Assembly (NCBI RefSeq): GCF_905475345.1
Contig: NC_066586.1
Location: 10,921,400-10,985,399 of the forward strand
Source of the DNA: Vespula vulgaris
Taxonomy: Eukaryota > Arthropoda > Insecta > Hymenoptera > Vespidae
Length of the DNA: 64,000 nucleotides
Direction: 5' to 3'
The notes under the pieces are model-generated. The model did not search any database. It worked only from the letters and a program-made list of their open reading frames with translations, and was not told where the DNA came from. The position numbers and the translations under genes were made by a program. Numbering within the stretch: the first letter of the stretch is position 1; each line of letters begins with the position of its first letter. Below are positions 22,019 through 35,230 of the stretch, one piece after another.

Positions 22019-23529
22019 GTGAGTTTAGCAATCTTTTTCTTGTCTTTTAGTTTATTGTCGTCGTTAAGTGTTGTGTTTTGTTTCTCGATAACATCATGCG
22101 TTTCAACGTCTACAGAAAGTGGGCTCCACCTGCAAATTTTTATCTTAACATTGTACTGTATAAATATTGTTTCTTGCGCTTGAGTTTCGAGAGACTTTCA
22201 TGCAAGCTATTTCTCTTTCGTTGTATTTTTCTTTTTTTTTATGTAAAGTCTTTTAACTTATTTTTTAACAAAGATTATAAGTATATGTATGTTTCTATGT
22301 AATCGTTGTTACATATATGATACTTTGAATAAGATAAATGTCTGATTCTCAGGTATGTTTGATTTTCTTGTTAGAGGAACAATAAGGTGAATTTTTAATG
22401 AAGTTTAATAAAAAATGTGTTAATTGAACAAACGTTGCGTAAAATCAACGTAATAGTACAACTCAATTAGAGCCTATTCTCAATAATTCTAAATGAAAGA
22501 GTTCACGTTTAATATACCCTTTTGGTACACGTTAATATCGCATTAAGAGAATGATCACGTTTCTTTGATCGCGTGTCGAGGAACATAGAGACGCGGTGTT
22601 TGTCCTCATCGAAACATTTGAAAAGGTGAAAGGAGCACATAGAAAAGTTTTTCTTTATTCTCTTCTGCATGGCACTTTCCCGCGTCACATAATTCACACG
22701 CTAGCTCACCCTTGCTTTTCTGCTCTTTCCATCCTCTATTCTTTCTCTTTAGGATTTGTAACGATCGATTTTCTTCGAGAACCAAGTTGTTTTCTTCCCT
22801 ATTATTACACGTTTCATTCTTTATAAATAACATGCGTTCGACAAAACGTTATGGGTATGTATAAGAAAGATACTTATCGATGAGATAAGAGAATCGATCG
22901 TAACGGTCTCCAACCGATAGAAAGAGATAACTAACTTAAGTTAAGTTATAAATGTCATTGTCTTTGATTGCTTTCCATTTTCAGTCGTTCATTTTAAGTC
23001 GTCTAAAGTGCCTTCTCCAAGAAAATCAAATCTGTCGAGACGATTATTTAAAATCATTCAGGATTGAAAGAGAATTCATAGATTATATCGTTTTTAACTT
23101 TAGCTCCGTAAGAATAAGAACAACGACATCCCATTAAGAAAGCATAAAAATCATCTTCCCTTGTAAAATAAATTTAATCGTGTGACATCGAACGTAGACT
23201 CGTAACGACTCCATAAATCTATTTGGCTTTTCTCTTCGACACGAGATCGGAGATCAGGGGAGGAACGTAAAAAGGTGGAGAACGACTTATCGTCGAGTGT
23301 TTTCCTAATGAAATATTCAAGGAAGTGCACGAGCTGAAGCGTGGTAACGAAGAAAGCCCTTTTTCGAAGGTACCTGCATACATGAGGAAACGAAAAAAAA
23401 AATGAAATAAAAGAAAAGGAAAGTGGTAGTAAAGTTCTCTATCTAAACAGAATCAATCGAAGTTCAGCAATTTTGTCGGTACGAAAGATATTTCTCGACG
23501 GATGGGAGAGAAAAAAGAAAGAAAAATAA

Positions 23530-23588
<59 letters not shown>

Positions 23589-25862
23589 CACCCTTTGCTT
23601 CGAAAGATCAGCGACTCGAAACACATGAGGTTCCACAGAGAGTAACGTGCCCCGATGCGGAACCACCGTGCAGGACTACGATGTTCCTTTCTCTTTCTTC
23701 TTCTTTTCCTTCTCCCTCTTCGAACGTCGGAGACCTCCAGCAGGTCTTTAGTTTATTCATGTGACGTAATAGGATAAAAACCGTCGCTACGAGCTGAGTG
23801 CCTAGATGAGATTACAGCCGTACTGTTACGCCCGATAACGCGAATCCGACGTAATCGTTCTTTTCTTTGATTTTTCTCTTCGGTCCTTTTCATCGCTCTT
23901 CTTCTCCTTCTTCTCTTTGTCTCTCTCTCTCTCTCTCTCTCTTTCTTTTTCTCGTTTTCTTTTCTTCTGTGCTTTTAATTTTCCAATTCTCCCAAGGTTA
24001 CTTTTTTATTAAATTAATTCGCACGTTAATCCTAATTGCGATGAAAATATGTAAAATTTCTTTCCCTATTTATCTTTAATCATTCGCAAACAAGGTTTCT
24101 TTTTCTTACCTTCGTAATATCTATTAATTATCCACACCCCCGATAATTGATATTTTAGATCGATTATGTATTCATCGTTTGAATGATAATTATTCAAGAA
24201 CCGATGAATATTACTCAGTATTTTTTCCGGTCTTTTACTTTTCCAAGCATGCGTACGGAATATCGATGATGGGAAAGATCCAGATTAATGAGAGGGCAAC
24301 CATATTCTTTATTCTCGTCACGTATTATCGTTTTTCATATTTCAGGGAGTTAATCGCTTGTTCGCAAATAAGTGTAGTTAAGTTATTCTCAGGCGTTACA
24401 TTTATGCGACGATTAAAGTTATTCGTTTAGAAGACGCCGTCGATGATAAATTCTGTAAGATATTTAAGAATTCCCGTAAACGAGATTTATCCTTCAACAT
24501 GCCGAGAACCGCGAGATAAGTTAGAAAATTCAATAAATTAAAATAGTGGAAGGAAAGTGGGCTCGTTAGTTAGTCGATATAAAAAGTAACGATGAAAAAT
24601 AAAACGACGTATGTCGCGAGTCCTGGCTACTCCGATGAAGTGATTATCGATTGGCCCGTCTACCTTTACTGCGTCATCGCGAATTAAGCGTCGAAAGTAA
24701 ACGCTCTTTCACAGTGGATCACATTAGTGGATCACGAAGTAACTATCGAAACATTTTTTTTCGAGATGTCGAAAATGAAGTCGTTATTTTATTCTTCTAT
24801 AACTTCATTTTCTTTGGCCCGGGTTTAATAACAATTATATAATGTTAAAAGTGATAAATTATAAATTTATATTACCAATCATGCATATGAATTAACGATT
24901 AATTTTGTAATAAAAAAAATGATAGATTCTAGCGATATATTATTAGTTTTTTCTTGTTTTATTCTCTCTTTTCTTTCTTTCTTAATGAACAATTTATCAG
25001 CGAAGAAATTTAAAAAAAGGAAGATGCATCGTCCGTGCAAATATTCGTTTCGTGAGTCTTCGCATGTTGACGCATATATTATTTATTTGACAAATTTCTA
25101 TCGAGTGATCGTTTATTAATACTAAAGAACTGTAATCAATTTCGCGGCGGTTTAAATAAACATTTTAATTAAACGCGCGATGCTGCAAAATAATATAATT
25201 TCGAATTATTCAATGATTAAACAACAAACGAGGCATTAATGCGCATTGAATGGTCATCACTGTAACGACATGTAGCCGCCATAAATATATATGAAATCAA
25301 TTAAAATTCTTGTACTCTCGCGGTCCATACGATACGTCACTGGGCAACTCATTAAAGAATCAACATTATCATAACGTTCGTATGCTAGCTTATTAATTTT
25401 AATCAACGTAACTGTTTTTACGTGAATTTTGAGAGGCAGACGTTGGCCGGTGCCAGACAATGAATGAAATAGTTTCGACGACATAATGAAATTTCGATAA
25501 AATATCCAAAAGCAATTACGCCGGTAACGACGATTTCCATTGTCACCTCGAATTCGAGATAATATCGGCTCTTATTTTAATTACGTGAGAATCATCTTCC
25601 GACGAAAAGTTGATTGATCAAAGGACACTCATGAAATCTGTATTGTCCACGTATCATCGATTATTTTTCGTGAAGTAGAAAACAAAGATATTCTTTAGTA
25701 TAAAAAGGACAAGGTAATTGAAAAATCTGAGTGAATCGTTACGTGTGTCATGACGGTAGAGTTTCTTCGTTGGTCTTGCCGAGGTAGACGATAGGAAAGG
25801 CTAATTAACGTCGGTGGTATCCGATGGACCAGCACTTTATATGTATAACGAAAATGCAAACG

Positions 25863-25893
<31 letters not shown>

Positions 25894-26070
25894 AGAACCA
25901 GCGTGTGTGTGTGTATTTGTATTCACTTGTGTTAGTATGTTATATGAACGTTAGGTCTCTTTTTGCGCGGGCGTACGAGTTGCTGGCCCACGCTGGGCCA
26001 CGAGATTGCATAATCGATAATTTCTCCCGCCTACACCTGTGTCCCCGGCCGCAAGTGCACACCTGTGCAC

Positions 26071-26130
<60 letters not shown>

Positions 26131-26675
26131 AGAGAAATATAGTAAGACAAAAAAAGACTGAAACCCGACTTTCATCCGAGCTTATCTTTCGAATATTTAT
26201 GTCTTTCTCGATGGTCTCTTCCGACTTCTTCATGTTTCTATCCACGTCGAATGCATGACAAAAAGTATTCTTCGGTTCGAATTAAGACACCTGTTATAAC
26301 ACAATTCTACTCGGCCTATTATATACTGATCGAAGAAAAAAAGAATCGTCGTTGAGACGAAAAGACTAACGTTAATAACGAAGCGACATTATTGAATATA
26401 GGTCGATTAAGTTTTCAATATCCGGTGATTTTTTACGTGTACTTCGAGACGAAGGACGATGAATTAATGACGTTCCGATCGTTTGTATCTCTCTCTCTCT
26501 CTCTCTCTATTTTTCTATAAAACGTTGATCTCTACAACGAAGAATTCTCAAGTTGGATAAGGGATATCGAAATATCGTTTGGCAGACGAAGCATATCGAT
26601 TGGCGGAGGAAATAGAGATAGAAGGATTAAAATGAAAGGGAGAGAATGATGGTGGTACGTGATAAATGGGAATCG

Positions 26676-26708
<33 letters not shown>

Positions 26709-26925
26709 TATTGCACATACACTCACATATATAAATACAGACACGCGGTACATGCGAGACACGTTGACGCCAACCGAAGTATTCGAGCATTTCCTTCTTT
26801 TCGCCAGTGAACTATGCGAACTACGTGGATACAGCATAGATCGTTCTACGACTTTACCACCAGAGACATCACGAAAGAAAGAGAGAGCAAGGAAAAGAGA
26901 CAGAGATAGAGACAGAGACAGAGAG

Positions 26926-26984
<59 letters not shown>

Positions 26985-29900
26985 TGCGTACGTGTCTACT
27001 ACGTTACAACTATAGAATACCCGCGGTCGACCCCACACACGGGACGCTGGGGACACATAACGCTCCCCACTTACATCCAATCACTCCTGATTTATATTTA
27101 CTACTCGCTTGGCCCCTTATTTATTGTCCTTCACGGAGACGCGCAGAACGGAAACGTTAATTTACACAAATTGAAAATAATGGAAGGCGTGTGAGAGAGA
27201 GAGAGAGAGAGAGGCAAGAATTTTCTTCTTCGTTTTCGTTTTCCTCTTTTAAGACAAGAGATCGCCCATTTCGATTTTTTTCTTAAAGTCTTTTATGCCC
27301 ATGTCTCTCTTTCTTTCTCTCTGTCTATCTATTTCTTTCTTTATTTTTCATTGAGATCAATTCAGTATAGATTTCCTTTTCCAGAGAAAGAACGAGATTT
27401 GTCATTGGCTTAGACGTACGCTACGTTAAGCCCTTTCGAGGTATTAATTCTATAAGCCGATATTCGGAACGATAGTGCGGAACAGTTTCGTGCATAAATC
27501 AGTTCGACTGCTACTGTGACTTGCTAGCTCATAATGTATCAGGTTTAATAAGTACCTTTGTCGATGGCTGAATTTAGTGAATCTGAATAGTGAATTTAAT
27601 CGATCGTTATCTGTTTCTGTTTTCATATAAAATTGTAACGATAGTTATATGATATGGAATCATGATTAAGACGACTGTAAAGGTACGATTAGGAAAGATA
27701 ACGATAATGATTTTATGATCGCAGAGGAATTATGAAATTTTATTGAATTAGAAGGAATGTCGATATCTCGATTGCTTATTAGAATGTTCGTCGCTATGGT
27801 GGTCGCGTTTTCGTGCCGAGGTCGTATTAGTCTCGACGAGTTGGAGTATCTGGAGCGACACTAAAGTGCAGGTGGACGGAGGGATGGTTCAGGTTGGGGA
27901 AAGAAATAAGTGGTAGCGTGTGTTCGTTGGTGAAGAAGGGTCTTCGAGTGGTAGTCACTAACTAACACTGCTCTAGGAGGGTTAGAGAGAAAGAGAGAGA
28001 AAAAGAGAGATACAGAGAGAGTAGTCACGCACGATTATTCGTATATTGAGGGTGGATTGAGGCCAACGTTCATAATGTTTCTAATACATTTTTCTAAAAC
28101 GAAATTTTGAACGCTAACTCGAAATTTATTAAACATTTTCGAGAAATAACATTTTGTCTTTCATGGCTAATTTTTAGATAAATTTGAAATAATTCAGATT
28201 ATGATAGCATGCGTTTATGTCGAATATACTGAATATTATTACAACAGTGATATAAACGTGAGTAATGGTATCGTGCCAGAAATATTTATTTTATATTTCA
28301 AATACGCGAAAAACCTATTTTTATTTTATACGAAAGAAAACAGAGACAAAGAAAGAAGTTTCTTCGGAACGAGACTTCGATGTTTTTTGTAGCAAATTTT
28401 CGCTTTAGAATCTTACTTTTACATCCGTCGCTATACTCTCGTCAGGAAGTGTTAGGCAACCGTAAAGTTTCAAACGCGGCTAGGTTTTACGACTGATTTG
28501 CGATCCGCGCAACGTCGAGTATACACACCATCGTAGAAGGTGTCCCGAACGACCCTTGTGGTATCCACCAAATGCCACGCAAAACCTCACGGTACGTAGA
28601 CGTAGGATCACTGTATAGGGTTCTACGCCATGTTCTCTACGCCACACGGTAGCTTCGAGCATATACATAAATCTATGTACACCTGTACTCTATGTATAGG
28701 CTAACACACACATGTCTTTATGTGAACACACACGTTGCTGTTTGTACAAGTGTATATATATATATATATATATACGTATACATATGTATGTTTTCTGGAA
28801 TGATTATACATAGTGTTCTTTTCTGGTTCTATCGACCTTAACTCTTCTTCGAATATAATTTAATTTCGATATAATTTTAAAAATATGGTAAAAAAACTGA
28901 ATTCATTCTTGCGAAAGACAGAAATATTCGACGATAAACTCTAGGTGGAACAGGTTGTACGATCGAGAAGTTTCGCACAATAGTTTAGTTAGGGACAGGT
29001 GAATATATAGCATACAGTTAGTATACATATATACATATGTACGTACATACGTATTCGTCCATTGCAGGGTGTTTTCTTCTGGTACATATCGTGGCTCAGG
29101 GTAGTGCGTGGTTAGGGTAGAGGACGATGAAAAGGTGAACATCGCTTCCGCCGCGGTTTAACACTCTTATTATTATTTTTATTAGGGACCCCGCGATATA
29201 TAATGCTATCAGCCCTTGCTGAGTGGGCGGGCACGCAGGAAATAAACCTAAGTGTATAATTACAATAATACTTACGGGGCTTTCCCTTCTCCATGCTTCT
29301 ATCCCTTTTCTCTTTCCTTTTATATTTGTCTCTTTCTATCTCTTTCTCTCTCCCTCTTTCTATCTTCGTGGTTAAGCGCGTATACGAGCGTGTACCTGCG
29401 AACGATATATCGAAGGGTCGAGGACGACGACGAAGGACGACGAGTGGAACTTAACGAGTCCTAAATTTGTTAGGGTGCTACCCTTCCTCCTCACCCCGAG
29501 TCAAGATACACATTAGTGGGTGCTCACGGTGCAGCATTTTCACGAGGATTCAAGCTCTGAATATCGACTTCCGATTATGTTACCCAACCGACTAAACGTC
29601 CAGACGGGATACGATTGGTAATGAGGATAATTTATCGTTAATTTCTTCACTTAGACATTTTTTATAATTCTTGTCGAGATTTATCAAGAAAAAGAGAATT
29701 GTTTTATTTCTAAAAATTATTTCTTTTATCTCTTTCGTTTTTTTTCCTTTTTTCGAAAAAACTCAATTATGATATACCGTTGAATAACGAGGACAAAATA
29801 TGCTATGGTTTTCTTTAATTAATGTAGTTACAAGGGTTCGTCGGTCTGATAAACTACCGGTCAATCTCGATCATGAGAATTTAAGATAAATTATTCGAAA

Positions 29901-32414
29901 TTGTGAGCACGAAGATTTCCAAGACGAAAAATTATTAATATTTAATAAGATATCTGAAATATCTCGAGATATCCGATATCTTCTATTCTCTTTCTCTCTC
30001 TTTCTCCCTTTTTTTTTATGTTGATGTCTTAAACGTGGTCCTCCAGCAGGAGGAATAAAAAAAGAATGGTTCGAGTACGTGTTCGGGATATCAGTATTCG
30101 GTTTGTAGGGAAACATCATCGCAAGAAAACAAGGAGGATCTTCATCCCTCTGTTCGAACTCCACCAGAACTTTGCAATTCTTCGTTTCAAGAGTTCACTC
30201 ACGTCTAGTACTACTTAGGATATATGTATCTTCTTCCTATGTATACAAAGAACACATAACTTCGAACAGTTTGTGTTTCTTAATAATATTTATATATCGA
30301 TCTTTCTTCGAAGACTAATCGTTGATCGAGAATGTTTGAAAAAAAAGGAATTGAACGATTATCTAAATTATTATATCAAATGAAACGTTAAAAAATTCTC
30401 GATTCGATCGATCTATCGAAATGAAAAAGAATTAAAACAGATTCGTGATTTTGATTTGTTATCGACAGATCACGAGGATAATGTGTATAATATATTAACT
30501 TCGAAGATATAAGTCCGTGCCATTGGGAAGTACCGCTGTCAGCACTTCTTATGAAACAAGCGAATCAATTTTTGACGAGTAAGACCGATCGATTTGTTCC
30601 GCACGTCGCTAGAAGAAGCACTAAAAATACCCTCTTAACCAACAAGTCTTTGCTGGTTTGTTCACTGTGAATGTCCGTCTATGCATTATTCCTCTAGTCG
30701 CCGTACAGCCGGATCTGCAGAGACACTGTATCGTTCTTTTATCGCTTTTCGTTACTTTATTCCATTCTTTACCGATCTCTATGCAGATCGTCGGTTACGA
30801 GGATAAAGAATCGACGAATGCATTATTCTTTACGTTCTTTGAGAATAATCCTTATCGCATTTAGAAAAAACTTTTAGATACATTTTAGATACGTATATTT
30901 AAGTAGTATATACGTATAATGACGAAAATATTTTATTTAGAGTGGTAACCTTGAAATACTCGTGAATTAAATCAAGCGATAATATTTATTTCGAGGAATA
31001 AATAATATTTATTTGTATGTTCAGATATATTGTTAATGACTAAGAATGACACGTCTGCAAGGAGTATTTCGTCGATGCTTTGATTATGTTTTACTCGCGC
31101 ATCATCTACTATTCGCTTCAAATTTACTTATAAATCGTGAACCTAAACGGAAGCACGAGAATAACGTTCATAATATCGGTGTTACATTAGCGAAAGAACG
31201 CGTACTATGTATTATCGACAATATATAAAGCGAACTATACTGTATACATACAGTAATGGGCTCGTTTAACGCTTTACGCTGCTATTACTTCGACTTTTAA
31301 GGACAAGCTTGAGAATAGGGCTTTGTAGCTTTGAAATTATATATTAGCCAACCTAGTTTTGATCTTGATATCAGGAAAGATGAATTATTTTTCGATATTT
31401 ATCTGTTTTATTTTATAAAAAAAAAAAAAAAAGAAAAAGGAAAAAAGATTACTATTTTCTTCCTGTGGGTCACTTGAAACAGTTCGAGTGAATTCATTTG
31501 GTCATAGGGGAGTAACAGAAACAGAGAGAAGCAATCACGGAATACACGAAGGGAGCCGGCCCTCATCAAAATCAAGAGTCTATTATTATGACCATATGTT
31601 TACGCCACGATTGTATCGTGACACACACGGCTTGCTACGAGAACACGTTAGGGCCAAACTAGATAGAAAGAAAGAAAGACAGAGAGAGAAAGAGGTTGCT
31701 TGTGCACCTGCTCGAACACGAGCACCTAGGAGGATATAATGCGTGGGTAGAACAAACATTCGCCTGTAGGATATGTGTCACTCTTCAAACAAGATGGCAC
31801 ACCAACGCCATCGTTTATCGTCGATCAGTCGAGTTCCTTGGCGAGTTTGTCCAAACGGTACGACATGTCTCTTAATTGAGTTTTTCTGATTTTCAATCGT
31901 TATTAGCGAGTATCTTCTTTGAGTAAATTGCACGATACGTGTTCATTCGTTCTTGCTTTTTCTTTTCTTGCTTCTCTCTTTTTTTTCTTTTTGTTCTTGA
32001 TCCAATCATCTTCGATACTTCTTTTTGTAATTCTTTCTCCCCTTCCTAAGTTTCTCAAGACGAGATCCTTGGCAGGCAACGAGAAGACGTCAGAGTAAAT
32101 CAAATATTTCCCAGATCGGATTTCGATGTAACGTCGAACAAAATTAGCATCATTCACCGCAAGATTGAGGTACGATTTATCCGTCGAATCCTATATCGTT
32201 CGAGAGGCGTTCGAGTCATCCACTTTTGGAAACGATCTTAATGAAATTATCTTTGGGGCGAATTGCGAGGACAAATCGACGTTTCAATTTTCTTAATGCT
32301 CGGATCCGGCTCGATGGGAGATACAATGGAAGAACCTTTGCGAGGACTATGCCAGTCCTTATACTTAAACGAGTTTTGGATATAGGAGAGTCCGAGAGAG
32401 AGAGAAAGAGAGAA

Positions 32415-32463
<49 letters not shown>

Positions 32464-33413
32464 GAGAAAGAGAGAGGGTGAGCTACAGTTGGGTGTCAGT
32501 GGCACGCGCTGCCACGTGCGCGCCACGTGACCAAGCTGCTACATGCTATTTGCTCTCATCCTTCCTTAAGTGCATTACTACTGTTCCAATTACATGCCTC
32601 GTAAATTATCGCTCGTCCATTGGCCCTTCGTTGCTAGAGTATCGTGTTTCCGGCTCGTTTCCTACTCGATCGGTTCTCTTATCTCTCCGTCAAATAGTTT
32701 TCCCCTTTCTTTCCTTTGATAAGAATCGTCCAGTGAAGGTTTGTAATTCGATGAAAGTGCTCGCGGCTGATAGATACATACATAATAACGATGATCATGG
32801 AGAAGCGGGTATGCGATTTATGATAAATGACGAAAGAGAATAAAAAGAAGAGAGAAAGAAAAAGAAATAAATAAAAACTAGAAACATTTTATAGCTCGTT
32901 TTTCGAAGAACAAAGAGTTGAGAAGATCGATAAAGCCAGAACGCGGACGTTCTCGAATAGGACGATAGACGTGTTCGATAAAAACTGCTAAACCGAGACG
33001 TCCTTGACGATAGTTTTCTACCTTTTCCACGCGACTTGCTTAGCTTCCTTTTAATAATGCAGTGGTCTGTCTTCTTTGAGAAAATACGACGACCACTTCG
33101 GAACGAAGAGTCCGAATTTTTTTTTCACGGGAAATGGACGAATGTGCTTCGTGAAACGATCGCCTCGTCGTAGGATGAAACGTCCAAGATCGTCGACGTA
33201 AAACTCGTCTACCTTCTCTCTTTCTCTCTTTCTCTCTTGCTACATATATACGTATATGATATAATGTATATATCTATGTATATAGGGCTACTAAGGTGGT
33301 TTTGAGGATGGCCCTATAAACTCCACGTGCCGTAACGTTCTAATGTGATCGGCAATAAAGATGATCCGGAAGATCAGAGAGAACTTGAGGGAGTGAAACA
33401 GAGATGGAAAGAA

Positions 33414-33473
<60 letters not shown>

Positions 33474-33625
33474 GGAAGACATAATTGCCTCGTTGGCAAA
33501 AGGCTGCTGGCGGAAAACAGTATAGCACAACGGAACATGCTAGTGGCGAACGGAGAACGAAAAAAATGGAGAACGATGAGGGGTCGACTTGCCTTTGAGG
33601 GGTTGAGATGAAGAGAGACAGAAAA

Positions 33626-33672
<47 letters not shown>

Positions 33673-35154
33673 TAGAAGAAGAGAGATAGAAACACGAAGG
33701 AAGACGTAAATAGGGAGGAGAAGAGAAAGAGAGGGCTGGTTTAGGGAGGACGATGGTAGCAGAAAGAGATAGAAAGAGATAGTAAAAGAGATAGAGAGAA
33801 AGAGAGAGAAAGAGAGAGGGACAGACAGACAGACAGAGAGAGAGGGTGAGTCGAGTTTATTCCGAAGGGTGGCGTAGCTAGGTAGCTCGGAGGGAGCCGT
33901 GCGCGAGAGAGTCGACCCGGTCGAAGCGAACCTCCATTAGAGGAGGTCTCTTGCTATCGCTGTGTACGCCCGTTATAGCGGCAGTAGCAATGACGAGACT
34001 GCCTGTTAACCAGACGGGAGTTCGACCGCGTCAGAGACCATTTTTGACAGTCCGAATCACTTTCTCCTCTTCCACAATGTCGGCCTACTCGGTAAATGGG
34101 ATAATGAAAATTGATGCGTCTGTAGCGTCGAAAGTATTTTTTTATTCGACTCTCGGTTCGATAGGTCAGTCGTTGCTTTTTCGAATTCCTTTTTTCTTTT
34201 CCTTTTTTTTTTTACACAATTTTTTTTTCTAATCGTAAGATAATACTTGTTGGATAATACTTTAGGCGAGATATCATTTCGGTTTTCTTTTCGCTTACGC
34301 TTTTACATTTTATAATTCATTTTAAATGAGACATTGGGCTATATTCGAGGTAGATATATTGCAACGACTTAATTATTTCTTTCCTGTCTTGACGTATCAT
34401 CAATTGTCTTGTTACTTTAATTGACATTTGAGTCTATCGAATGACTATTATAATACGATAGTATTTTCTAATCGTAATAAAGCAATGAAAATTTTTGTAA
34501 ATCAAGTAAGTACATAAGTCGTACGTATATGCGTTTAATCGGGTGAAACATTTTATAAATCATTCTTATGGAGAAGCTATCCATCATGAACGGTTCATTG
34601 CGGTCTATCTCGTTTGTCAATTTTTATCCTAATTGTCGTTGTGTTGCTACAGTTTTCCAAGTTCGGAAGAAAAGTCGATCCTCTGGTCTGGGAATCAACA
34701 CCCCGCTGTTGACGAAGAACACATGATGGATGGGAAATGATTGTGCAAGAACCTCGCTTTATCATACTTAACAACAATCCATTGAATTTCGAAAGAAAAG
34801 TGCAGGAGTTAAACGATAATTCTCGAGTACTGTTATTGATTATTTGAAATCCTCTAAAACAGTTTAACGACGTGTTTAATGACGAGTTTCAACGATGATT
34901 AATTAGTTCGATTCGCTTGTTTCGAAAAGAATACAAACTGTAAATAAATCTGTAAAGTATGGTATTAGGTATATAAGAACATTGTAAATATAACAAATAT
35001 AACAATGAAATTTGATTTCAATTCTGAAACAGAGAATTTACGTTAGAAATTCTAAGCTTCTCCCAACATCGATCGTGTATCTTGTCGTGTATACGTAGAG
35101 ATACATACATAGATATACATACATATAGCTATGTATAAATGTTCGTGAAAAAGA

Positions 35155-35230
<76 letters not shown>

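Noticed and set aside
28480..28668. Minus-strand 62-codon frame of good complexity
   Set aside because: No family resemblance, no splice sites or partner exons, and it lies antisense inside acj6 intron 1.
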